Part shown: positions 32,448 to 44,020 of the stretch, piece after piece
How positions within the stretch are numbered: the stretch's first letter is position 1
How the letters are laid out: each line of letters begins with the position of its first letter
Assembly (NCBI RefSeq): GCF_026167665.1
Contig: NZ_CP098740.1
Span: 5,704,001-5,768,000, forward strand
DNA from: Streptomyces drozdowiczii
Lineage (GTDB): Bacteria; Actinomycetota; Actinomycetes; Streptomycetales; Streptomycetaceae
Reading direction: 5' to 3'
Length of the DNA stretch: 64,000 nucleotides
Position numbers and translations under genes: made by a program
The notes under the pieces: model-generated
Database searches by the model: none
Seen by the model: only the letters and a program-made list of their open reading frames with translations
Told to the model about the DNA's origin: nothing

Positions 32448-32642
32448 ATGCCGAAGAACAAGACGCACAGCGGTGCCAGCAAGCGCTTCAAGATCACCGG
32501 CTCCGGCAAGGTGCTGCGCGAGAGGGCCGGCAAGCGCCACCTGCTCGAGCACAAGTCGTCCAAGAAGACGCGTTCGCTGACCGGCACGGTCGTCGCGGCT
32601 CCGGCCGACGCCAAGAAGGTCAAGAAGCTTCTCGGCAAGTGA
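32448..32642 (+). CDS. rpmI: 50S ribosomal protein L35
   Basis: A 64-residue, very basic protein with the L35 signature: [20 protein letters not shown], then [16 protein letters not shown] and a C-terminal KKVKKLLGK. Normal length. ATG 32448 follows GACGAGGAGATAACGGCGCG. It lies between infC and rplT as in most bacteria, and should be made from the same leader-controlled transcript. L35 binds the large subunit in the 23S rRNA interior. Confidence 0.97.
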   Translation: MPKNKTHSGASKRFKITGSGKVLRERAGKRHLLEHKSSKKTRSLTGTVVAAPADAKKVKKLLGK

Positions 32643-32749
32643 GGCCGTAGTCCCCGGTGAGCCCGGGGACGCGCCCTCGATCCGACCGGGACCAATTCGT
32701 TTCCGGGCCGTGTGAGTACGACCACGGCCCCGCTACAAGGAGTTAACAA

Positions 32750-33133
32750 GTGGCACGCGTCAAGCGGGCAGTCAACGCCCACAAGAAGCGCCGGGCGATC
32801 CTCGAGCAGGCCAGCGGTTACCGCGGTCAGCGTTCGCGCCTGTACCGCAAGGCCAAGGAGCAGGTCACCCACTCCCTGGTCTACAACTACAACGACCGCA
32901 AGAAGCGCAAGGGCGACTTCCGTCAGCTCTGGATCCAGCGCATCAACGCGGCTGCCCGCCAGAACGGCATGACGTACAACCGCCTCATCCAGGGTCTGAA
33001 GGCCGCCAACATCGAGGTGGACCGCAAGATCCTGGCCGAGCTCGCGGTCAACGACGCCAACGCGTTCGCCGCCCTCGTCGAGGTCGCCCAGAAGGCCCTC
33101 CCGAGCGACGTCAACGCCCCGAAGGCCGCCTGA
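32750..33133 (+). CDS. rplT: 50S ribosomal protein L20
   Basis: A 127-residue L20. The extended basic N-terminus is [40 protein letters not shown]. The globular domain is [19 protein letters not shown], followed by [23 protein letters not shown] start at 32750 behind AAGGAGTTAACAA. L20 nucleates early 50S assembly; in some bacteria it also represses its own operon by binding the leader or the rpmI region. The gene ends the infC operon, and a 12-bp hairpin follows. Confidence 0.97.
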   Translation: MARVKRAVNAHKKRRAILEQASGYRGQRSRLYRKAKEQVTHSLVYNYNDRKKRKGDFRQLWIQRINAAARQNGMTYNRLIQGLKAANIEVDRKILAELAVNDANAFAALVEVAQKALPSDVNAPKAA

Positions 33134-33159
33134 CCCAGGCGCACTTCTCGGCTTCCCCG

Positions 33160-33194
33160 CCGGACCCGCAGGCGCCCGCCGTCTGCGGGTCCGG
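33160..33194 (+). terminator. Hairpin after rplT
   Basis: 12-bp stem CCGGACCCGCAG (33160-33171) / CTGCGGGTCCGG (33183-33194) with an 11-nt loop. It separates the ribosomal operon from the methyltransferase gene. Confidence 0.75.
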
Positions 33195-33245
33195 TGCGTT
33201 GTACCACCAGGACCTTTTCGTAACGCAGAGAGGCTCGCCGCCGAC

Positions 33246-34088
33246 ATGGGCACCCCCGAACTGATCTCCCCGCGATCGCCCCGAGTCGCCGCCGCCCGGC
33301 GGCTGGCCCGGCGCAACTTCCGCGGCAAGGAGCGCAGGTTCATCGCCGAGGGGCCGCAGGCCGTGCGCGAGGCCGCCGAGCACCGGGGCGACGACGGCGA
33401 ACCGACCCTGGTCGAACTCTTCGCCACCGTCGAGGCCGCCGAGCGCTACACCGCGATCATCGACGCCGCCCACGCGGCCGGTGCCCGGGTCCACCTCGCC
33501 GGCGCCGACGTCCTGGCCGACGTCTCCCAGACCGTCACCCCGCAGGGCCTCATCGGGGTCTGCCGCTTCCTCGACTCGCCCTTCGACGCGATCCTCGCCG
33601 CCCGGCCCAAGCTGGTCGCCGTCCTGGCCCATGTCCGCGACCCCGGCAACGCCGGCACGGTGCTGCGCTGCGCCGACGCGGCGGGCGCCGACGCGGTCGT
33701 CCTGACCGACGCCTCCGTCGACCTGTACAACCCCAAGTCGGTGCGCGCCTCGGTCGGTTCGCTCTTCCACCTGCCGGTCGCCGTGGGCGTCCCCGTCGAA
33801 CAGGCGGTACGCGGGCTGCGCGAGGCGGGCGTCCGCATCCTGGCCGCCGACGGCGCGGGCGCGGACGACCTGGACGACGAGCTGGACGCCGGGACGATGG
33901 GCGGGCCCACCGCCTGGGTCTTCGGCAACGAGGCGTGGGGCCTGCCGGAGGAGACCCGCGCCCTGGCCGACGCCGTGGTCCGGGTGCCGATCCACGGCAA
34001 GGCGGAGAGCCTGAACCTCGCCACCGCCGCCGCCGTCTGCCTCTACGCCTCCGCACGCGCCCAACGCCCCCGCCGCACCCCCGCCTGA
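33246..34088 (+). CDS. TrmH/SpoU family rRNA 2'-O-methyltransferase
   Basis: A 280-residue SPOUT-knot methyltransferase. The N-terminal ~100 residues are the RNA-binding substrate domain with FRGKERRFIAEGPQAVREA. The knot has motif 1 HVRDPGNAGTVLRCADAAGA, motif 2 TAWVFGNEAWGLPEE and motif 3 AESLNLATAAAVCLYA. It methylates a ribose in rRNA using SAM; homologues beside rplT and pheST in streptomycetes are annotated RNA methyltransferases, and some in the family confer antibiotic resistance (thiostrepton type), which I cannot claim here. The ATG at 33246 follows AGAGAGGCTCGCCGCCGAC. Confidence 0.88.
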   Translation: MGTPELISPRSPRVAAARRLARRNFRGKERRFIAEGPQAVREAAEHRGDDGEPTLVELFATVEAAERYTAIIDAAHAAGARVHLAGADVLADVSQTVTPQGLIGVCRFLDSPFDAILAARPKLVAVLAHVRDPGNAGTVLRCADAAGADAVVLTDASVDLYNPKSVRASVGSLFHLPVAVGVPVEQAVRGLREAGVRILAADGAGADDLDDELDAGTMGGPTAWVFGNEAWGLPEETRALADAVVRVPIHGKAESLNLATAAAVCLYASARAQRPRRTPA

Positions 34089-34163
34089 GCCCCTCCGTAC
34101 GCCCTCACTTCGACGGAGAGCCGCCACAGGGTGTCGCTGCGTCACCGACGACTAGTAGGGTGA

Positions 34164-36595
<2,432 letters not shown>

Positions 36596-36596
<1 letters not shown>

Positions 36597-39106
36597 TGCG
36601 CGTCCCGCTTTCCTGGCTGCGGGAATACGTCGACCTGCCGGCCACCGAGACCGGCCGTGACGTGCAGGCCAAGCTGGTCGCCGTCGGCCTGGAGGTCGAG
36701 ACGGTCGAGCAGACCGGCGCCGGCCTCACCGGCCCGCTGGTCGTCGGACAGGTGCTGACCATCGAGGAGCTGGAGGGCTTCAAGAAGCCGATCCGCTTCT
36801 GCACGGTCGACGTCGGCACCGCCAACGGCACGGGCGAGCCGCAGGAGATCGTCTGCGGCGCCCGTAACTTCGCCGTCGGCGACAAGGTCGTCGTGGTCCT
36901 GCCCGGCGCCGTGCTCCCCGGCGACTTCGCGATCGCCGCCCGCAAGACGTACGGCAAGACCTCGCACGGCATGATCTGCTCCGCCGACGAGCTGGGCATG
37001 GGCGACGACGGCACCCACGGCATCATCGTGCTCCCGCCCGAGTACGAGGTGGGCACCGACGCCATCGAGCTCCTGGAGCTCCGCGACGAGGTCCTGGACA
37101 TCGCCGTCACGCCCGACCGCGGCTACTGCCTGTCCATGCGCGGCGTCGCCCGCGAGACCGCCATCGCCTACGGCCTGCCGCTGCGCGACCCGGCGCTCCT
37201 GGACGTGCCCGCGCCCAACGCGTACGGCTACCCGGTCAAGGTCTCCGACCCGATCGGCTGCTCCCGCTTCACCGCGCGCACCGTCACCGGACTCCAGCCC
37301 GAGGCCCGCACCCCGATCTGGATGCAGCGCCGGCTCCAGAAGGCGGGCATGCGCCCGATCTCGCTCGCCGTGGACATCACCAACTACGTGATGCTCGAAC
37401 TCGGCCAGCCGCTGCACGCCTACGACCGGACCCGCATCGACGGACCGATCGGCGTCCGCCGTGCCGAGCAGGGCGAGAAGCTCACCACGCTCGACGGCGC
37501 GGTCCGCGTCCTCGACTCCGGCGACCTCGTCATCACCGACAACCGCGGCCCCATCGGCCTCGCGGGCGTCATGGGCGGCGCCGACACGGAGATCGCCGAC
37601 GCCGCCGAGGGCGCGCACACCGCCGAGGTCGTCATCGAGGCCGCGCACTTCGACGCGATCTCGATCGCCCGCACCGCGCGCCGCCACAAGCTGCCCTCCG
37701 AGGCGTCCAAGCGCTTCGAGCGCGGCGTCGACCCGCAGGCCGCCGCCGCTGCCGCGCAGCGCACCGTCGACCTGCTGGTCCTCCTGGCCGGCGGCACCGC
37801 CGAGGCGGGCGTCACCGAGGTCACCGCCCCGTCCGCGCCCCGCACCATCACGATGCCGGCCGACCACCCCGACAAGGTCGCCGGTGTCGCCTACGGCCGC
37901 GAGACCGTCGTCCGCCGCCTCCAGGAGGTCGGCTGCGACGTCTACGGGCAGGACGAGCTCCTGGTCACCACGCCGTCCTGGCGCCCCGACCTCACCGAGC
38001 CGAACGACCTGGCCGAAGAGGTCATCCGCCTGGAGGGCTACGAGAACCTGCCCTCCACGCTCCCGACGCCGCCCTCCGGCCGCGGCCTCACCGACCGCCA
38101 GCGGCTGCACCGCCGCGTCGGCCGGGCCCTCGCGGGCGCGGGCTACGTCGAGGCGCTGAACTACCCGTTCATCGGCGAGGCGGTCCTCGACCAGCTCGGC
38201 CTGGAGGCGGACGACGACCGCCGCCGCACCGTGAAGCTCGTCAACCCGCTCTCCGACGAGGAGCCCTCGCTGCGCACCACGCTGCTGCCGGGCCTCCTCG
38301 GCGCACTGCGGCGCAACGACGGCCGCGGCAGCCACGACCTCGCGCTCTTCGAGACCGGCCTCGTCTTCCGGCCCACCGGCGACGAGACCAAGCCCGTCCG
38401 GCTGCCCGTCGACCGGCGCCCCTCGGAGCAGGACATCGCCTCGCTCAACGCCGCGCTCCCGCGTCAGCCGCGCCGCGCCGCCGTCGTCCTCGCGGGCGCC
38501 CGCGAGCAGGCCGGCTGGTGGGGCAAGGGCCGCCCGGCCGACTGGGCGGACTCCGTCGAGGCCGCGCGTACCGTCGCCCGCGAGGCCGGGGTCGAGGTCA
38601 TCGTCCGCGCCGACCGGCACGAGCCCTGGCACCCGGGCCGCTGCGCCGCGCTGTACGTCACGGTGGCCGGCGAGGAGACCCTGTTCGGACACGCGGGCGA
38701 GCTGCACCCGCGCGTCATCAAGGAGCTCCACCTGCCCGAGCGCACCTGCGCCATGGAGGTCGACCTCGACATCCTGGAGCAGGCCGTCGACGGCGTCCTG
38801 CGGGCGCCGCGGATCTCCACCTTCCCGGTGGCGACCCAGGACGTCGCGCTGGTCGTCGGCCAGGACGTGCCCGCCGCCGACGTGGAGCGCGCGCTCCGCG
38901 AGGGCGCGGGCGAACTCCTGGAGTCGCTGCGGCTGTTCGACGTCTTCACGGGCGAGCAGATCGGCGAGGGCAGCAAGTCCCTGGCGTACGCGCTGCGCTT
39001 CCGCGCTGCCGACCGCACCCTGACGGTCGACGAGGCGAGCGCCGCCCGCGACGCGGCGGTGGCCCTGGCCGCCGAGCGTACGGGCGCGGTGCTGCGCGGA
39101 GCGTAG
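36596..39106 (+). CDS. pheT: Phenylalanine-tRNA ligase beta subunit
   Basis: An 836-residue subunit. In order: a tRNA-binding OB domain (residues ~40-155, with [20 protein letters not shown]), the B3/B4 editing domain (~215-400, with [20 protein letters not shown]), the B5 domain (~405-480), the catalytic-like core (~490-720, with [16 protein letters not shown]) and the C-terminal anticodon-binding FDX-ACB domain (~740-836, ending [19 protein letters not shown]). The editing domain hydrolyses Tyr-tRNA-Phe. Length is normal. Translationally coupled to pheS and followed by a 17-bp terminator stem. Confidence 0.97.
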
Positions 39107-39123
39107 CCCGTACAGCTGTGCGA

Positions 39124-39160
39124 AGGAGGGGCGTATCCGGCCACCGGATACGCCCCTCCT
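39124..39160 (+). terminator. Terminator of pheST
   Basis: 17-bp perfect stem AGGAGGGGCGTATCCGG (39124-39140) / CCGGATACGCCCCTCCT (39144-39160), loop CCA, 18 nt after the pheT stop. Confidence 0.88.
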
Positions 39161-39415
39161 GTGTGCTCGCCGTCCGTCCCCGCCGTGGAGTGTCGGGCAG
39201 GCCGGCGGGGTGGACTGCGCGAATGCGGGCCGCCCTGCTGTACGAGGGGGAGCAGACGGCCCGTCCGCGCCCTGCGAGGGCATTCATTCAAGCGAGCCCG
39301 GGGCCGGTGCGGCAGCGTGCGCGGCGGGACGGTTCGGGCATTCCGTTCACACCCCGTGTGAATCGTGCTCCACTGGGGCGACACGTCCTGGCGTGCCGAA
39401 CCACCGGAGGGGGAC
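39161..39415. other. Intergenic region before the TPR regulator
   Basis: No gene with convincing composition is seen here. The only structure I can support is the perfect palindrome at 39346-39362, listed separately. The palindrome and a GGAGGGGGAC ribosome binding site precede the regulator ATG at 39416. Confidence 0.6.
39346..39362. promoter_or_regulatory. Palindromic operator candidate
   Basis: TTCACAC-CCC-GTGTGAA, a perfect 7-bp dyad with a 3-nt centre, ending 53 nt before the ATG of the TPR regulator. It does not fit the BldD box spacing, so the binding protein is unknown; autoregulation is possible. Confidence 0.5.
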
Positions 39416-40768
39416 ATGGGGCCAAGGGAGCCCAACACCGCGCTGGAGGCCCTGATCGAGGAGGCCGGCGTCTCCCGGGCGGGACTGGCCGCCCATGTGA
39501 ACCGGGCCGGCCGCGCACGCGGTCTCGGACTGCGTTACGAACACACCGCCGTCGCCCGCTGGCTGAAGGGCCAGCGCCCGCGCGGCCAGGTGCCCGACCT
39601 GATCTGCGAGGTGCTGGGAAACCGCCTGCGCCGGGCCGTTTCGCTGGACGACATCGGCATGGCGGGCCCCGACGCGGGCCACCCGCCGGCCCAGGGCTCC
39701 TCGCTCACCGGCTTCGTGGAACGGGCCACCGCGGTGTGGCGCTGCGACGCCCAGCAGCGCCCGCATGTGGTCGCCGCCCCGTCCGTCACCGGGACGGGTG
39801 CCGTGATGCCCGTCTGGGAGTGGGAGAACCCGCCGGAGGACGCCGATGTGTCACGGACCGGGCCGACCGGGGTCGGCGCGGCCGACCTGGCAACCCTGCG
39901 GGCCGCCCGTGACCACTACGAACTGATGTACCGCAGGGCGGGCGGCATCGCGACGCGGGCGCGCGTCGTCGGCTTCCTCAACGCCGGGGCCGCCCCGCTG
40001 CTGCGCGGCGGCTACAGCGATGCGACGGGCCGTCAGCTGCACCGCGCGACGGGCGCGCTGGTGGCCGTCGCGGGCATCTGCGCCTACGACTCCGACGCGC
40101 ACGGTCTCGCCCAGCGCTACTTCCACCAGGCGCTGCGGCTGGCCAAGGCGAGCGGGGACCGTGCGCTCGGCGGCTATGTGATCGCCCTGCTGGTCAACCA
40201 GTCGCTGTTCCTCGCCGAGTTCCGCCAGTCCGTCGCCTTCGCGGAGGCGGCCCTGCGCGCGGCCGGGCGCGAGATCACGCCCGCGCTCGCCGCCGACCTG
40301 CACGCGATGCAGGCCAAGGCGTACGCGAGGCTCGGCGACCGGTCCAGCGCGCTGGCGTGCATCGGCCGCGCCGAGTCCGAGGCCGCCCGCATCCGGCCGG
40401 GCCGGGAGCCCGACGAGACGGGTTATGTGCAGCCGGGCCTGGTCGACGTGCAGGTGGCGGAGGCGCTGCTCAGCCTCGGGGACCTGCCGGCGGCCCGGGA
40501 GCACGCGGTGGCCGCGGTCCGGACCCCCGCCCACGACCGGGGCCGGGTCCACCGCCTGGCCATGCTCACCACGGTCGACCTGCGCCGGGGCGAGGCGGAC
40601 CGGGCCGCGGCCACGGCGGTCGAGATGGCGGACCGGGCCCGGGGCATGGAGTCGCAGCGGCTGCGCGACCGGCTGCGGGCGGTCCGGGCGGACCTGGCCG
40701 CCAGCGGGAGCGCCGACGCGGAACGGGCCGCCGAACGCGTGGAGGGGGCACTGCGCGTACCGCTGTGA
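39416..40768 (+). CDS. TPR-containing transcriptional regulator (NsdA-like)
   Basis: A 450-residue regulator of the streptomycete family that resembles NsdA. The N-terminal ~85 residues are a divergent HTH (EEAGVSRAGLAAHVNRAGRA, HTAVARWLKGQRPRG, and VPDLICEVLGNRLRRAVSL). The rest is helical with TPR-like repeats from about residue 200 (CAYDSDAHGLAQRYFHQALR, ADLHAMQAKAYARLGDRSSA, LVDVQVAEALLSLGDLPAAR, and VHRLAMLTTVDLRRGEADRA). NsdA itself represses sporulation and antibiotic production in Streptomyces; whether this paralogue does is unknown. ATG 39416 follows GGAGGGGGAC. Confidence 0.82.
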   Translation: MGPREPNTALEALIEEAGVSRAGLAAHVNRAGRARGLGLRYEHTAVARWLKGQRPRGQVPDLICEVLGNRLRRAVSLDDIGMAGPDAGHPPAQGSSLTGFVERATAVWRCDAQQRPHVVAAPSVTGTGAVMPVWEWENPPEDADVSRTGPTGVGAADLATLRAARDHYELMYRRAGGIATRARVVGFLNAGAAPLLRGGYSDATGRQLHRATGALVAVAGICAYDSDAHGLAQRYFHQALRLAKASGDRALGGYVIALLVNQSLFLAEFRQSVAFAEAALRAAGREITPALAADLHAMQAKAYARLGDRSSALACIGRAESEAARIRPGREPDETGYVQPGLVDVQVAEALLSLGDLPAAREHAVAAVRTPAHDRGRVHRLAMLTTVDLRRGEADRAAATAVEMADRARGMESQRLRDRLRAVRADLAASGSADAERAAERVEGALRVPL

Positions 40769-40818
40769 GCCGAAGTCTGCTGCGATACCGCCACCAGCGA
40801 TCGAAAGGTGGCAGAACC

Positions 40819-41349
40819 GTGCAGTGGACGAACCTGAACGAACAACCCGTGTACGAGAATCCGTGGTTCCGGGTCAACCTGGCCGATGTCGAACTCCCCG
40901 ACGGCGGCCGGCTCGACCACTTCGTGATCCGGCTGCGCCCGGTGGCGGCGGCCACGGTCGTCAACGCGGCGAACGAGGTGCTGCTGCTGTGGCGGCACCG
41001 CTTCATCACCGACAGCTGGGGCTGGGAGCTGGCGGCGGGCGTGGTGGAGGACGGCGAGTCCCTGCCGGCGGCGGCCGCCCGCGAGATGGAGGAGGAGACC
41101 GGCTGGCGCCCCGGCCCGCTCCACCCGCTCCTGACCGTGGAACCGTCCAACGGCCTCACCGACGCCCGGCACCACTTCTACTGGGGCGAGGAGGCGGACC
41201 GGACGGGCGACCCGCAGGACGCCTTCGAATCCTCACGCCGCGAGTGGGTCCCCCTGAAGCTGGTCCCCGACCTGATAGCCGGCGGCGAGATCCCGGCGGC
41301 GGGCATGGCGGCCGCCCTGATGATGCTGCACCACTTACGACTGGGCTGA
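40819..41349 (+). CDS. NUDIX hydrolase (ADP-ribose pyrophosphatase-like)
   Basis: A 176-residue NUDIX protein with the full box GX5EX7REUXEEXGU: GVVEDGESLPAAAAREMEEE followed by TGW. N-terminal YENPWFRVNLADVELPDG and the later HFYWGEEADRTG resemble the ADP-ribose pyrophosphatase branch. It hydrolyses nucleoside-diphosphate-linked substrates with Mg2+. GTG 40819 follows GAAAGGTGGCAGAACC. It is 50 nt after the TPR regulator on the same strand and probably co-transcribed. Substrate not deducible. Confidence 0.87.
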   Translation: MQWTNLNEQPVYENPWFRVNLADVELPDGGRLDHFVIRLRPVAAATVVNAANEVLLLWRHRFITDSWGWELAAGVVEDGESLPAAAAREMEEETGWRPGPLHPLLTVEPSNGLTDARHHFYWGEEADRTGDPQDAFESSRREWVPLKLVPDLIAGGEIPAAGMAAALMMLHHLRLG

Positions 41350-41405
41350 GCCGTGTCCCGTACGCGCGAGGGCTCCCCGGCCCCCGCGCGTACGGGCCCG
41401 AGCCG

Positions 41406-42278
41406 TCACGCGTACGGGTAGAACCCCGACCCGGACTTCCGGCCCAGGCGGCCCGCGTCGACCATGCGCTGGAGGAGCGGGGGAGCGGCGTACAGGGGCT
41501 CCTTGTACTCGGCGTACATGGAGTCGGCGACCGAGGCGACCGTGTCCAGGCCGATGAGGTCCGCGAGCTTGAGCGGGCCCATCGGGTGGGCGCAGCCCAT
41601 CTCCATGCCGTTGTCGATGTCCTCACGGCTGGCGATGCCCGACTCGAACATCCGGATCGCCGAGAGGAGGTACGGGATCAGCAGCGCGTTGACGACGAAG
41701 CCGGAGCGGTCCTGGGCGCGGATCGGGTGCTTGCCCAGTATGTCCTGGACCACGGCCTCCGAGCGCTTGATGGTCTCGTCCGATGTGGTCAGCGCGGGGA
41801 TCAGCTCCACGAGCCGCTGCACCGGCGCCGGGTTGAAGAAGTGGATGCCGATGACCTGGTCCGGGCGGGAGGTCGCGACGGCCAGCTTCACCAGCGGGAT
41901 CGAGGAGGTGTTGGAGGCCAGGATCGCGTCCGGGCGGGTCACCACCTGGTCGAGCACCTGGAAGATCTCGGTCTTGACCTGCTCGTTCTCCACGACGGCC
42001 TCGATGACGAGGTCGCGGTCGGCGAACTCGCCGAGGTCCGTGGTGAAGCTGAGCCGGGCCAGGGTCTCGTCGCGCTCCTCCGCCGTGATCTTGCCGCGCT
42101 CGGCGGCCTTCGACAGGGAGTTGTGGAGCCGGGTCCGGCCGATCTCCAGCGCCTCGCCGGTCGTCTCGGCCACCTTGACGTCGAGGCCGCTGCGCGCGCA
42201 CACCTCCGCGATGCCCGCGCCCATCTGGCCGCAGCCCACCACTCCGACGCGTGCAATGTCGGCCATAGAGTCCGTCAC
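41406..42278 (-). CDS. 3-hydroxybutyryl-CoA dehydrogenase family protein
   Basis: A ~290-residue NAD(P)-dependent enzyme. The Rossmann motif is VGVVGCGQMGAGIAEVCARS; the catalytic His is in VIGIHFFNPAPVQRLVELIP and the substrate-loop Ser in LASNTSSIPLVKLA; the C-terminal helical domain has RSGFVVNALLIPYLLSAIRM and GCAHPMGPLKLADLIGLDT. It interconverts 3-hydroxybutyryl-CoA and acetoacetyl-CoA in butyryl-CoA/PHB or fatty-acid metabolism. The GTG at 42278 (VTDSMADIARV), behind GAAAGGCACGAG, is chosen over the ATG 12 nt later. Single gene; no partners nearby. Confidence 0.9.
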   Translation of the reverse strand: MTDSMADIARVGVVGCGQMGAGIAEVCARSGLDVKVAETTGEALEIGRTRLHNSLSKAAERGKITAEERDETLARLSFTTDLGEFADRDLVIEAVVENEQVKTEIFQVLDQVVTRPDAILASNTSSIPLVKLAVATSRPDQVIGIHFFNPAPVQRLVELIPALTTSDETIKRSEAVVQDILGKHPIRAQDRSGFVVNALLIPYLLSAIRMFESGIASREDIDNGMEMGCAHPMGPLKLADLIGLDTVASVADSMYAEYKEPLYAAPPLLQRMVDAGRLGRKSGSGFYPYA

Positions 42279-42474
42279 CTCGTGCCTTTCGCTGTTCCCG
42301 TTCGGCGGCTTCCGTCTGGTTCCGGGCTCCACCACGACTCCCCGACGTTACTCCGCGCCTTACCAGGGATAGCAGCCCGGGGCGTGCATGCTCGGCTCTG
42401 GACACCCCCGGTGCCCGGATTGCGCGGATACGGCGGGGCTTCGACGTGTACGGAGAGAGAGCGGGTGCGACGCG

Positions 42475-43752
42475 ATGCGAGGGATGGCCCGGAGAGGGTT
42501 CGTGACCGGTGCGGCCGGGGCGGTCGCCGGGGTGGTGGGAGCGGCGGCGGTGGCCGGTGACGCGGTCGCCCGGCCCGGGCGGGCGCCGGCCCTGCCCGGC
42601 CCGGCCGCCGGACGCGATGTGGTGCGGCGCGAGCTGCGCGGCGTGTGGGTGGCGACCGTCGCCAACACGGACTGGCCGTCGAAGCCGGGCCTGCCGGCCG
42701 CCGCGCAGCGGGACGAGCTGACCGCCCTCCTCGACCGGGCCGTGGAGCGGAAGCTGAACGCGGTGATCCTCCAGGTCCGCCCGACCGCCGACGCGCTGTG
42801 GCCCTCCGCGTACGAGCCGTGGGCCGAGTGCCTGACCGGCACACAGGGCAAGGACCCCGGCTGGGACCCGCTGGGCACCGCCGTCCGGGAGGCGCACGAC
42901 CGGGGCCTGGAGCTGCACGCCTGGTTCAACCCGTACCGGGTCGCCAACCACACCGACCCGTCCCGCCTGACCGCCGACCACCCCGCGCGCCGCAATCCCG
43001 GCTGGGTGCTCCCGTACGGCGGAAAGCTCTACTACAACCCCGGCCTGCCCGAGGTCCGCGCCTTCGTCCAGGACGCGATGCTCGACGCGGTCCGCCGCTA
43101 CGACGTCGACGCCGTGCACTGGGACGACTACTTCTACCCGTACCCGGTGGCCGGCCAGAGCTTCGCGGACGGCGACGCCTACGAGAAGTACGGCGCCGGC
43201 TTCCCGGACCGGGCGGCCTGGCGCCGTGACAACACGGACCGGCTCGTGCGCGAGATGTCCGAGCGCGTCAAGGCGCTGAAGCCCGGCGTCCGCTTCGGCG
43301 TCAGCCCCTTCGGCGTCTGGCGCAACGCGGACACGGACCCGGCGGGCTCGCGGACGAGGGCGGGGGTGCAGACGTACGACGATCTGTACGCGGACACGCG
43401 CGGCTGGATCAGGAAGGGCTGGCTGGACTACGTGGTCCCGCAGCTCTACTGGCACATCGGCAACGCCGCCGCCGACTACGCGGAGCTGGTGCCGTGGTGG
43501 TCCGACACGGTACGCGGGACGGGCGTCGACCTGTTCATCGGCGAGGCACTGTACAAGTGCGGCGACCCGGCCCAGCCCGCCGCCTGGCAGGACCCGGCGG
43601 AGCTGTCCCGCCACGTCGACTTCGCGGCCGGGCACGACCAGGTCCGCGGCCACGCGTACTTCTCGGCGAAGAGCGTGGCGGCGGACCGGATCGGCGCGAT
43701 GGACCGCGTGGTCGCCGACCACTACCGCTCGCGCGCGAGGCCGCCGCGCTGA
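42475..43752 (+). CDS. Tat-exported glycoside hydrolase-like protein (GH10-like/DUF187)
   Basis: A 425-residue exported protein. A twin-arginine signal (MARRGFVTGAAGAVAGVVGA) ends near residue 40. The (beta/alpha)8 domain of the glycosyl-hydrolase-like GHL10 family follows: RGVWVATVANTDWPSKPGL, KLNAVILQVRPTADALWPS, ELHAWFNPYRVANH, and VDAVHWDDYFYPYP. These acidic and aromatic residues line the barrel. Family members are cell-wall or extracellular polysaccharide-related, and the substrate is unknown. ATG 42475 is chosen to start the Tat peptide. Convergent with the DUF1918 gene, 3 nt apart. Confidence 0.87.
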   Translation: MRGMARRGFVTGAAGAVAGVVGAAAVAGDAVARPGRAPALPGPAAGRDVVRRELRGVWVATVANTDWPSKPGLPAAAQRDELTALLDRAVERKLNAVILQVRPTADALWPSAYEPWAECLTGTQGKDPGWDPLGTAVREAHDRGLELHAWFNPYRVANHTDPSRLTADHPARRNPGWVLPYGGKLYYNPGLPEVRAFVQDAMLDAVRRYDVDAVHWDDYFYPYPVAGQSFADGDAYEKYGAGFPDRAAWRRDNTDRLVREMSERVKALKPGVRFGVSPFGVWRNADTDPAGSRTRAGVQTYDDLYADTRGWIRKGWLDYVVPQLYWHIGNAAADYAELVPWWSDTVRGTGVDLFIGEALYKCGDPAQPAAWQDPAELSRHVDFAAGHDQVRGHAYFSAKSVAADRIGAMDRVVADHYRSRARPPR

Positions 43753-43755
43753 GGG

Positions 43756-43971
43756 TTACGTGATGTCCGCGTCCCGGCCCGCCGTGCAGCCCGTGTGCTG
43801 GACGACGGTGTCGGGGCCCGGCGCGAGCAGATGTTCGTGTCCGTCGTCGAAGCGGACGCGGTACGGGGGAGTGCCCCGGTCTCCGAGCACTTCCACGATC
43901 TCCGCGACCCGGTCGTGCTGCCCCACGGTCCTGCCGTGCGTCAGCAGCCGGTCGCCCTTGTGTGCCTCCAT
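43756..43971 (-). CDS. DUF1918 domain protein
   Basis: A 71-residue protein matching DUF1918: AHKGDRLLTHGRTVGQHDRV, then EIVEVLGDRGTPPYRVRFDD followed by GHEHLLAPGPDTVV, an SH3-like small barrel. Function unknown; such proteins are abundant in actinobacteria. ATG 43971 behind GGAGGTCACTCCCG is a strong ribosome binding site. Monocistronic. Confidence 0.88.
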   Translation of the reverse strand: MEAHKGDRLLTHGRTVGQHDRVAEIVEVLGDRGTPPYRVRFDDGHEHLLAPGPDTVVQHTGCTAGRDADIT

Positions 43972-44020
43972 CGGGAGTGACCTCCTCGCGGGTGGCGTGC
44001 GTGCCGTGCTGCTGACCAGT

